13,258 nt of DNA from contig JAMQCK010000987.1 of assembly GCA_024196135.1 (NCBI GenBank), forward strand, positions 1 through 13,258. The letters are read 5' to 3'. Below, one piece after another: positions 1-7,186 of this stretch. Positions within the stretch are counted from its first letter, which is position 1; the number at the start of each line of letters is the position of its first letter. A program made the position numbers and the translations under genes. The stretch is from Pleurotus ostreatus/Saccharomyces cerevisiae fusant (lineage: Eukaryota; Opisthokonta). The notes under the pieces were generated by a model, which saw only the letters and a program-made list of their open reading frames with translations, was not told the DNA's origin and ran no database searches.

Positions 1-540
1 TTCAGTTTCTTTTCTGGCTTCTCGAACACGCAAGGGGTGCCGCTGAGCTGACAGCGTCTGCAGGGCGCCTGCGGTGGGCCGACGGCCCGGTGAGCGGGGC
101 GGGGGGAGCGATAAAGGGATTTTACTCACCTCGCCCTCACATCTGTTCTTTCCCTTGCGACAGGCGGTGCAGGCGCGAGCCCCGCGCTTGGGGATGTGCG
201 ACTGGTTGGGCTGCGACGGCGAGAGCTGCTGCTGGGGGATGCCCTGTGGGGGCGCCGGCCCGCCCATGAGATGGGCCGCCATGTTGGCGTCGCTGCCGTT
301 CTGGCGGCGTCGCTTGTTGGGCTGCCCGTTGTCTGAGCCGTTCGAGATGGCGGATGCGGTTGGGCTGAGGGACATGGCGCCCTCGGTCATATAGTCGAAG
401 TCGGCCACGGTTGCTGCCTGCGGGGGAATCCCTCGACGTTCTGCGCTCAACAAGCTCGATACATATTTCCCGGCCACCGCCCCGGTTCCCACGTGCGCTC
501 CCGTGCCTGGTTCCCACGCTATCACGAACATCAACAGCAT
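1..540 (-). CDS. Zn(2)Cys(6) fungal transcription factor, N-terminal part (runs off left edge)
   Basis: Two exons are visible: 540-130 and 68-1, separated by a 61-bp intron at 69-129 (donor GTGAGT, acceptor CGCAG). Splicing joins the two halves of a binuclear zinc cluster: RACTACRKGKNRCEGE, then APCRRCQLSGTPCVFEK. The six cysteines (about residues 124, 127, 134, 140, 143 and 150 from the start used here) have spacing C-x2-C-x6-C-x5-C-x2-C-x6-C, the Gal4-type DNA-binding domain. Before it lie a Ser/Asn/Gln/Pro-rich low-complexity stretch, a basic KRRR motif that could be a nuclear localisation signal, and the ordered segment KYVSSLLAAERRGIPPQ. It should be a nuclear DNA-binding regulator; the C-terminal part that would define its subfamily lies outside the window. 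The ATG at 540 is the first in-frame one after a stop, but a spliced upstream start exon is equally possible, for example with an acceptor at GATAG just inside this ATG. Targets are unknown. Confidence 0.85.
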   Translation of the reverse strand, partial: MLLMFVIAWEPGTGAHVGTGAVAGKYVSSLLSAERRGIPPQAATVADFDYMTEGAMSLSPTASAISNGSDNGQPNKRRRQNGSDANMAAHLMGGPAPPQGIPQQQLSPSQPNQSHIPKRGARACTACRKGKNRCEGEVSKIPLSLPPPRSPGRRPTAGALQTLSAQRHPLRVREARKETE

Positions 541-2673
541 CAACCCGCCTCTTTACCTACATCACAACCGCCACCCGCTAACTCCACTGTGCGTACCTCG
601 CTTCTCGACGATCTACGCTCGCGGGATCTGAAGTCTCTTTGAATTCCTCAAGCCATCGCTCGTCTCCAGTAATTTTCTTTTTCTTCGTCCTTCGGCCAAA
701 TCTCGAGCTATCCCGCCATTTTCCTCGTCAGCAGCCACCCCCGTCTCCACTGCGTACATACGCGCCATAGAACGTTCTCTCCCGTCTCCTCCCGCTCTCT
801 CTCGTGTCTAAATGAACCCTCGGACCGCTCAATGCTCTCCGACGCAGCTGATCTCGACTCGCGTGCCCGCGGGGCTCCATCCTCGCCTGGCGAAATAAGC
901 TCAATAGAGAGTTTTCGACTCCGCGCGAGGGCCGCAGCACCTCTGCACCTGCCGCCCTCGGTCGCATCAACCCGGCATGAGACGGTCGCAAATGAGTTTT
1001 ATGGCCGAGATGCGCGTCGATGTCGTCTGACCGCCTTCGCTTTCGGCACCGAGACGTATTCTGTCGCACGGAGAGAACTTGGCAAACTGCGCTCCGCCCT
1101 CGGGTTCTCCAAGTCCATATGAACGGCGCCCCTGGCTTGATGAAGAAGCACTCGACAATAACTGACGAAGTCGGAATTCGGACCGTACAATTGCCCCATC
1201 GTTCGCACTCGGCGAGGAACTGTGTGCTTTCCGAGGCTATCTGAGGTTATCACTGGGGCCGCACGCGTCTCAAGACCCACGGGCACCTCTTTGAACTGTG
1301 GCGTACGCGTAATCGCCTTCTTTGGTTGCAAATACGACGTCTGCACGCGTGCTTCAGAGCCTTCGAGTCCGCTGGCCCACTATGTTGGTACTCCCCAAGG
1401 CGCTCCGCTCTCTACTGCTAGGGGTCTCGTCCTCGCCGACGGCTACTTCTTTATCTTCTGCTCACATTTGGAAAGCAATTGCGTACTCGTCGCGAGACCC
1501 ACCTCCTCAATGTGCGGGCCGCTGGCATTCAGACGAAGCTCCTAAGACCTTCCTCCAACACGGAGTTCACGAACTCCTGCGCGGCGTCCACGCTATATTG
1601 GAGCTTCACGTACTGCTACAACTCGGCGCTAGCGAACGCCGTCCACAACGTACGCACGTCTCAAAGTATAAGCTCGGAGCGCTCGGGTCGGTGCGATTTT
1701 GAGGCCACGCAAAGAACGAAATCCATACGCTCCTTCACCACCGTCATTCTGCCACCTGATCTCCACATAAGATTTCAAAGCCTCTTTCTCAGTCCCTGAA
1801 CGCTCATAAGCTCCGCTAACCTAATTTTCGTAGGGGCCGGAAGCCCGCGCATCTTTATTGTGGGACTACATGTCGTAACTTCTCCGAGGCACTGGATACG
1901 GCAACATAATGAAGAACTTAAAAGACAGGAACAGACTGCGGAGCGGATTATACACTGGATGCCATGACTACTTGGAGAATAGCGAACGATTTGGACGACG
2001 GAGACGGGCGCGCATGGCCGCCATGCCGAGAACAAGCTCCTGGACCCCGCTCTCACCGTGATTTTTACCCTATCCGTGTACGACATACAGAAAAAACGAG
2101 GGTCAAGCCAACTGAGGGGTGGACGGCCGCATTACGCGAGGAGGCGGGTGGAGTACGAGAGGGAAGCGGGCGAAGTCGTGAGATGGCCAAAGTTCTGGAG
2201 CAGCGACGGTAAAAACGCCGCACGAGTCAACCAACGTTGTTCGAATCACCGTGCGCAGCACTGTGGACCTGGGCAGTAGTGGAATAGATGGGTGGCAGTA
2301 GAACGCGGCCTGCGAGTCGCCAGGCATGTAGCTGCCACGCAGATCAGTCGCCGCCTTCTATGCCGTACTTGACGAGTTGCTGCGCCTTCCCCCTGCCTGT
2401 TAGTAGTCCCGACTGGTGAGCGCGTTGCCGCAAGTGGTTTGTCGCTCTCTCTGGAACCGTGCTCGTTTAGTGACGCGCTTCGAACACCTCGTCAACAGAA
2501 TGCCCGGCATTCCCCGCAGGAAGTCCAACAAGCTCAAGGTCACGAGACGCGCACGCGCTCCGCATCATGTTACATAGAAGTGATCGCCAAGGTTCAATTT
2601 CGCCATGGAAGTTTGCCTTCATCGTGCTCATTCACCTTCCCATCCGTGGAGAGACGGTAAAAGAGCAAAAAGA
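541..2673. other. About 2.1 kb with no recognisable gene
   Basis: The left end (541-830) is pyrimidine-rich on the plus strand, and on the minus strand it would be the 5' leader and promoter of the zinc-cluster factor. A GTACGC donor-like site and GATGTAG acceptor-like sites on the minus strand around 540-600 could mark a 5'-UTR intron. The remainder holds only short open frames on both strands, such as 832-1122 and 1479-1799 on plus and 2103-2327 on minus. None has a motif I recognise, domain-like composition or a convincing exon-intron pattern. I could not see terminal repeats of a transposon by eye. It could be regulatory DNA, a lncRNA locus or decayed sequence. Confidence 0.5.
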
Positions 2674-2776
2674 GGGCCCAGCCGGGAATTGAACCCGGGA
2701 CCCCGTGCAATCAGTGACTCGCATAGCGAGCGGACAAAAGCCCGAAGCACGTATCATACTACTAGACCACTGGGCC
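2674..2776 (-). tRNA. tRNA-Pro (anticodon CGG) with a 31-nt intron
   Basis: Reading the minus strand, the 7-bp acceptor stem GGCCCAG/CTGGGCC pairs perfectly (2776-2770 with 2681-2675). Position 2674 gives discriminator C, usual for eukaryotic tRNA-Pro. The D-arm GTCTAGTAGTATGAT closely resembles known tRNA-Pro D-arms. The anticodon stem CGTGC/GCACG (2751-2747 and 2708-2704) encloses TT-CGG-G, then an intron, then T. The T-arm is CCGGG-TTCAATT-CCCGG. Taking the canonical 37/38 splice position, the intron is 2710-2740 (31 nt) and the mature tRNA has 72 nt before CCA addition. CCA is not encoded, as expected in a nuclear gene. The tRNA reads CCG codons. The internal B box (GGTTCAATTCC) is present for RNA polymerase III. 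Confidence 0.95.
2710..2740 (-). other. tRNA-Pro intron
   Basis: These 31 nt lie between G37 (2741) and T38 (2709), the standard eukaryotic tRNA intron site cut by the tRNA splicing endonuclease. Removing them restores a 7-nt anticodon loop TTCGGGT. The intron contains the inverted repeat CTCGC/GCGAG, which could form a small hairpin in the precursor. Confidence 0.85.
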
Positions 2777-2988
2777 AATGATTACAGTTGGCCTCCCTGC
2801 TGCCCCAACGCGCATGAGTCTTTGGTTTCGAGAGAAAAGATAAGAATATCAACTCCAGCGTTGGAAAAGCACGAATGCTGCCAGAGAAAAGGGGCGGAAC
2901 AAAAGAGCAACATCTTCCTATTGGATCTACCATCGTAAGACCCGTCTTCCAAGCTCAAGGAATGCGATTGCGTACAAATACACTTGCA

Positions 2989-4130
2989 TTACACCCAAAG
3001 GAAATGAGTAGGCAACTCAACATCAGCCTTCGCCACAATCTCCTTCAACCCCTTCCCGCCATCCACACGCTCGAAGACCTTCACCCCGCCGCCATTCTGC
3101 CCGCCCGCAATCAGATACTTGTCATCGGGCCCACCGAAGACCAATCCTCGCAAATGGTTGAGCCCACTCCGCACCTGCGCGACAAGCTCCAGCTTCTTCG
3201 ACGCGTCGACGGGCTCGAGGATGGAGATTAAGTCGCCATCCGGGGAGGGGTCGTTGCGATCCGATACGTAGATGTAAGGGGTCGGGAATGTGGCGTTGGG
3301 TGGCGGGATGAGGAGCTCTGCGGGAAGGTTTGGCGGCGAGGCGAGGGGCACCGAATCGAGTAGCTCAGCCTCCTTCGGCAATGGTGGAAGCGTATGTGCT
3401 GTCACGACATCGCTCAGCTCACAGATGGTATATAGAACGCCCTCTGAAAGAGGTTGAGTATAATCCATCTTACCACGATTGGAAGATTCACCATATACAG
3501 AAAAATGCCGCGGACCCGCACCCGCTGCGAAGGGAATCTCGCCACGAATGACATATTGACCGCCTTCCTTCTTCAATCGCCAGATCTTGTCGGCGCCCAG
3601 ATCCGCAACGAGGACTTCGTCGTATTCAGGTATCTTCACAGCGTAGTGTGCGTGCGACTGCTCCTGCCGCTCCTTGTTCGGGCCTATGCCCTTAAAGGGG
3701 ATGACTTGGACCGCTGCATCGACGAAGTGCGGCAGCTCAGGCGTGATAGGGAGGACCGCAAGGGCGCCTGGAAGGTACTGAGAGGTGCTGTGAATAACAG
3801 ACGCGCCGAAGACTGATATTCACGCACATTCGAGGCAAAGATCTCGTCCTTCGTAACCCACAGCGCGCAAGGCGCCTGTCCACCCGTCGACTTCTGCGCA
3901 ACAACAGTCCCCTCCGCCTTCTCCCGATCGTACCGAAACGCCGCAACCTGCCCATCCTCGCCCTCCAGCGCAGCATAGATCAAGGTATCATCTCCCGGAT
4001 ACGACGCGAGCCAGGACGGCCTGTCCCCCGCCTTCGTTGCCCCGATCTGCTCGAGGGTGCGCTTCTCGGCGTCGAACGCGAGGGTGACGATGGTGTCAGT
4101 GTAGGAGCCGACCAGGATGTGGTAGACCAT
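2989..4130 (-). CDS. Lactonase-family seven-bladed beta-propeller protein (carboxymuconate-lactonizing enzyme / 6-phosphogluconolactonase-like)
   Basis: Exon 1 is 4130-3828 and exon 2 is 3777-2989, with a 50-bp phase-0 intron 3778-3827 (GTGCGT...CTCAG), giving about 363 aa, the usual family length. The ATG has a strong context (CCCACCATGG). The start MVYHILVGSYTD is the typical first propeller strand. Other family signatures are SHAHYA (142-147), VADLGADKIWRL (from about 158), AGPRHF (188-193) and the C-terminal LRGLVFGGPDDKYLIAGGQ. From memory, fungal 3-carboxy-cis,cis-muconate lactonizing enzyme uses a His, an Arg, a Glu and a second Arg; candidates at matching positions are H145, R191, E221 and R275. 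This makes a muconate-type lactonizing activity plausible, but the same fold includes 6-phosphogluconolactonases and many uncharacterised fungal proteins. There is no signal peptide, so it is probably cytosolic. It lies downstream of the PrpF-like gene on the same strand. Family call is secure; substrate is not. Confidence 0.9.
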
Positions 4131-4641
4131 GGTGGGAGGGAGCAAGGATGTAGGATGAGGATCGCGACATGATAAAGTAGCGCGTCGAGTGTGAGATGAC
4201 TGGCTGATGACAGGCCCGATAAGTCCCCGAGTGAGGGATATCGGGCAATCGGTGCGGGGTCCGGACTTCGAGTGGAGGACGGAGGTAAATTAAACGCGCA
4301 GGTAGACGCCGAGTCGGAAAGCTTTGCTGAGGGCGTCAGTAGTGCACTGTACAATTCCACAATGAGCAGTTTGGCATCTATGGGGGCTTGTATGTTTTCT
4401 TTCCCTGGATGTTTTCATTTGTGGCGCGCAAGTCGCTGTGAAGCTTAGATGATCAGCAGATCAAGCCTACAGGGCTTTGAGCATCTCCGTGCCGACATTA
4501 TAGCTCGATACAATACAAGGAGAAATACGAAGGGCAAACGTCTCTGCACGAGACCGACCGAGCTGGGTGATAGGGGATAATGAGCAGATAGCCAAGGCGG
4601 ATTGCGCTTTCTGCAGCGCACCTTTGAAGTCATGCCAATGC
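4131..4641. other. Intergenic region between the PrpF-like gene and the lactonase gene
   Basis: These 511 bp separate two genes on the minus strand. They should hold the 3' UTR of the PrpF-like gene (right part) and the promoter and leader of the lactonase gene (left part). I see no convincing conserved open frame here. The short minus-strand frames at 3980-4360 and 4445-4633 have no recognisable features. Confidence 0.5.
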
Positions 4642-5936
4642 TTAGTAGAACACAGTTCCCTTCATCAGTATCCTTCCTGTCCTGACCACACGCGCGCTCT
4701 TCACGGACCCATCCTCCCCGAACTCCGCCCCCACGTCTACCGTGCCACCAGGATGCCGTATCCTTACCAATCCTTCATCCTGGAATTCCCTCTTCTGCCC
4801 CGCTCGCGCCTGCTGAGCAATCCTATGCGCAATCGTGCCTTCGACGTTCGCTGCCACGCCTAAACATAGGCCGAGGGTCATGGGCACGGCCTTGTGTAGC
4901 ACGCCCATCGAGAGAGCGTGCACTACGATGTCTGCGTCGTCCTCGGGCTCCGGAAGGCTGAGCATGGCGATCTTGGGCTGCGCTTGTGCGGTGGGATCGA
5001 GCCCCATCTTGCGCGCTCCTTCCCGGCGTAGCTCTTCCAATATACGTCCGCCCTCGTCGAGCGCGTTCTTCTCCCCACGAATATACCCTTCTAGAGGGAA
5101 CAAGGAGTTGACCTCGTCCGCGTTTACGAAGACCGTCGGATTCGTGGCATCCACGCACGACATAGACAGAGCAGACGTCCCAACAGAGACGCGGTCCGCG
5201 GGCGTCCCAGTCGGGAGTAGCTTGCCCGTCCGCGCGCCCGCCGGATTGACGAAGTCGAGCAGGATTTCAGAAGCCTTTCCCGGAACGCCAGCGACGGAGG
5301 CCTGCAGGAGATCAAGCTGCGGTCGCCCGTCATCGTCCACGGGGAACGTCGTGTCGATTATCTTCTGCGTATTCGTGTTGAAAGAGCGCACTGTTCGCTT
5401 GTCGAGACCAGAACGACGGTCCACGAGGCCTTCGTCGAGGGCGTAGGCTCCAATCACGCTGGAGAGGTTCCCGCAATTGCCAGAGATGTCGATGGCGTCG
5501 TCGCGGATGCCTACCTAGTGCGCGTAGTCAGTACGAGGAAGGTCAAATGTACCAGACTTACTTGCACGAACGTATAGTCGACCTCAACACCTTGTTCTCT
5601 CAGTTCGGGAGAAGCCGCGCCGACAACGCAAACCTTGCTCAAGCTGGACACGCCTCCGCCCATACCGTCCAGCTGTCGCCCATACTCTGGGTCTGGCGAG
5701 CCCATCATGCCGAGGAGGATGGGCTTCCACTCCGATATATCTTTCGGAAAGTCATCTCTACGGAGAAACACGCCCTTCGACGTCCCTCCACGAATGAACG
5801 ACGCTGCAAGTCCCAGAGAGCGAGCATGCATACTGCCAGAGCGCTGGTTTGGCAGGGAGAGCTTTCGCGTAGGTCTGCATGCGACCCCTCTCGTGAATCG
5901 CACCAGTAGGCTCGCTGGCATGGCGAAAGGATGCAA
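4642..5936 (-). CDS. PrpF/DUF453-family isomerase (aconitate/oxalomesaconate isomerase-like), probable mitochondrial leader
   Basis: Exon 1 is 5936-5562 and exon 2 is 5514-4642. The 47-bp phase-0 intron 5515-5561 has GTAAGT, a CTGAC branch-like site and CACTAG. The product has about 415 aa. Family landmarks are RGGTSKGVF (49-57), GSPDPEYGRQLDGMGGGVSS in the first domain, ISGNCGNLS (135-143), and in the second domain SMGVLHKAVP and GTIAHRIAQQA. PrpF proteins share the diaminopimelate-epimerase fold; the Lys of GGTSKG and the Cys of GNCGN are the likely catalytic or near-catalytic residues, both present. Known activities include 2-methylaconitate cis-trans isomerase, 4-oxalomesaconate tautomerase and aconitate delta-isomerase, and the sequence alone does not choose between them. 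The first 35 residues are rich in Arg, Ser, Leu and Ala with no acidic residue, fitting a mitochondrial presequence. A second ATG at codon 36 (5831) would give a 380-aa form without it. Confidence 0.9.
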
Positions 5937-5981
5937 TGATGGTCAAGAGATTCAGAGGGCGCATGACCCTGTGTACACGCG

Positions 5982-5989
5982 TGACGTCA
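5982..5989. promoter_or_regulatory. CRE-type palindrome TGACGTCA
   Basis: A perfect TGACGTCA inside the longer palindrome GTGACGTCAC lies 46 bp upstream of the first ATG of the PrpF-like gene. This is the consensus site for CREB/ATF-type bZIP factors. The match is seen directly; use as a binding site is inferred from its position. Confidence 0.35.
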
Positions 5990-6165
5990 CGCACGTCCCA
6001 CGTTCCTCGTCGAGCGCACGATATAACGAGTGCACAGCGAGAGACTGAGGCTTTGAGAAGGGGAACTTCATGTGAAAGTAGATATGTCGAGATTAGAATG
6101 ACATAGTGCCAATCGTCGTCAGAAGGAAGTTCAACTTTGTCTTTGTTTGCTTTGGACGGACTGGC

Positions 6166-6171
6166 CACGTG
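6166..6171. promoter_or_regulatory. E-box CACGTG
   Basis: A palindromic CACGTG in the context GCCACGTGAC, the core recognised by fungal bHLH factors of the Cbf1/Pho4 type. It sits in the AT-richer DNA between the PrpF-like gene and the pyrimidine-rich leader of the putative plus-strand transcript. A six-base site can occur by chance. Confidence 0.25.
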
Positions 6172-6187
6172 ACGGCCTGGTATTTTG

Positions 6188-6205
6188 CTCGATCGCCTCG
6201 ATCGC
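6188..6205. repeat. Tandem 9-mer CTCGATCGC x2
   Basis: Two perfect adjacent copies of CTCGATCGC, each containing the palindrome CGATCG, lie just before a long pyrimidine-rich stretch (about 6206-6320). This could be a paired promoter element. No function is shown by the sequence. Confidence 0.5.
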
Positions 6206-6840
6206 GTCTCTTGTCTTCCCCCATCTCCCGACCCTTTCCTCATCGTTTCCTTCTCCTCCCGTTCCTCTCCACGCGTCTCTCTGTGAATCTCCTCATGACC
6301 TGTTCGACTCTTTCCTTCTGATCTGTGAGTACCTTTTCCTTATCTCAACAAGATGAACCTTTTGCCGCCCCAGTCGTTAGCCAAAAGGCCATGACGATCG
6401 GTCCAGCATACAGCCAAATTTTGCACCTCTGACCCTCATCCGCGTCTCTTGTGTCCTTCTTATACTGACTTGCCTACCCAGACTTTCTCCATTTTGCAGT
6501 CACGATCCACGTTATCCACGTCGTAGCAGTTCACCTCGAAGCTCTCTGTATCAACAGTGAGTATACTTCTCGACCACCTCCTGATGATAAAACTTTACAC
6601 CCATTACTGGAGGCTTCGGCCGATGGGGATTACCCACACAAAAAACTAAGAACAGCCAACTGATCCCTCGTCGCTCATGCTCGTCCTGAACTTCCTGCTT
6701 ACGATTCTCCGCAGATGTACATATATCTACCTACATCGAATGAAGAATACACTTTGCCTGCATATACCATCTTACACTGTCTGTCGTCCAGCATCCTCAG
6801 CCATCGACATCTTGTCAAACTGCTCTTGCTGCCGCTGACT
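6206..6840 (+). ncRNA. Possible spliced plus-strand transcript (5' leader or non-coding host gene)
   Basis: A pyrimidine-rich run at about 6206-6320 resembles basidiomycete transcription start regions. It is followed by well-formed splice sites. Intron A is 6325-6499 (GTGAGT...TTTTGCAG, 175 bp). A 57-bp exon follows at 6500-6556. Intron B is 6557-6714 (GTGAGT...TCTCCGCAG, 158 bp). A third exon begins at 6715. No long open frame crosses the exons; the third exon starts with ATG but its frame stops after 42 codons. The introns are about three times the normal length here, as in genes whose introns carry small RNAs. Intron B has a C/D-like pair, CTGATGA (6581) and CTGA (6660). Intron A has AAGATGA (6350) and CTGA (6429). 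These may instead be 5'-UTR exons of the ceramidase gene. No transcript evidence is available. Confidence 0.3.
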
Positions 6841-7154
6841 TAGACTGGCACCTTGTCACCCCTCCCCATGAGTCCCTTCAGCTTCATCGTGTCATTGCCA
6901 TGCAAACGAGTCCTCCCTAAATGCGTTAGATACTCGTCATACACTGTCGTCAGGCGTCTATCGCCGTCGGGGCGCTCCGCCGCCGAGGACCCCGTATATA
7001 ATACATTCACCGTGAGATTCTGCTGTATCCGTCGCGCTCTCACCGTGTGGGCAGTCGCGCTGTGATACGAAGAAGGCGCGTCGAGCAGGTGGATATCATC
7101 CCTATCACGGGCATTCTTGCGATCTGCTGACGTCGAGGGCCCAGCATCTTGCGG
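6840..7154 (-). CDS. Orphan terminal exon or gene fragment, unknown protein
   Basis: An uninterrupted frame of 104 codons reads on the minus strand from just after a TGA (7157-7155) to TAA (6842-6840). It has no ATG near its beginning, so it would be a last exon needing an upstream splice acceptor (for example GTCAG near 7130), or a fragment of a gene. The C-terminus TVYDEYLTHLGRTRLHGNDT, ending GLMGRGDKVPV, has ordered, protein-like composition and reads far better than the opposite strand. I do not recognise the family. Any upstream exons would lie at higher coordinates, antisense to the 5' part of the ceramidase gene, and I could not find a convincing one. A degraded gene remnant is the main alternative; a chance open frame is also possible. 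Confidence 0.35.
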   Translation of the reverse strand, partial: PQDAGPSTSADRKNARDRDDIHLLDAPSSYHSATAHTVRARRIQQNLTVNVLYTGSSAAERPDGDRRLTTVYDEYLTHLGRTRLHGNDTMKLKGLMGRGDKVPV

Positions 7155-7186
7155 TCAGGTCATATAGCATTGCCCGGGGTCAGATC

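Noticed and set aside
137..517. 126-residue minus-strand open frame rich in Arg, Gln and Pro
   Set aside because: It is a shadow in another frame of the zinc-cluster factor exon, whose own frame carries the cysteine motif and splices correctly.
832..1122. 96-residue plus-strand open frame
   Set aside because: No family resemblance, biased Arg/Ala/Ser composition and no splice pattern; likely a chance frame in GC-rich DNA.
1479..1799. 106-residue plus-strand open frame in the gene-empty region
   Set aside because: No domain or motif recognised, and it overlaps other frames of similar length. Not enough to call a gene.
4835..5446. 203-residue plus-strand open frame
   Set aside because: It is antisense to exon 2 of the PrpF-like gene, low-complexity Ser/Arg-rich, and explained by the GC-rich codons of the real gene.
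5758..6243. 161-residue minus-strand open frame upstream of the PrpF-like gene
   Set aside because: It overlaps exon 1 of the PrpF-like gene in another frame and runs through its promoter; composition looks random.
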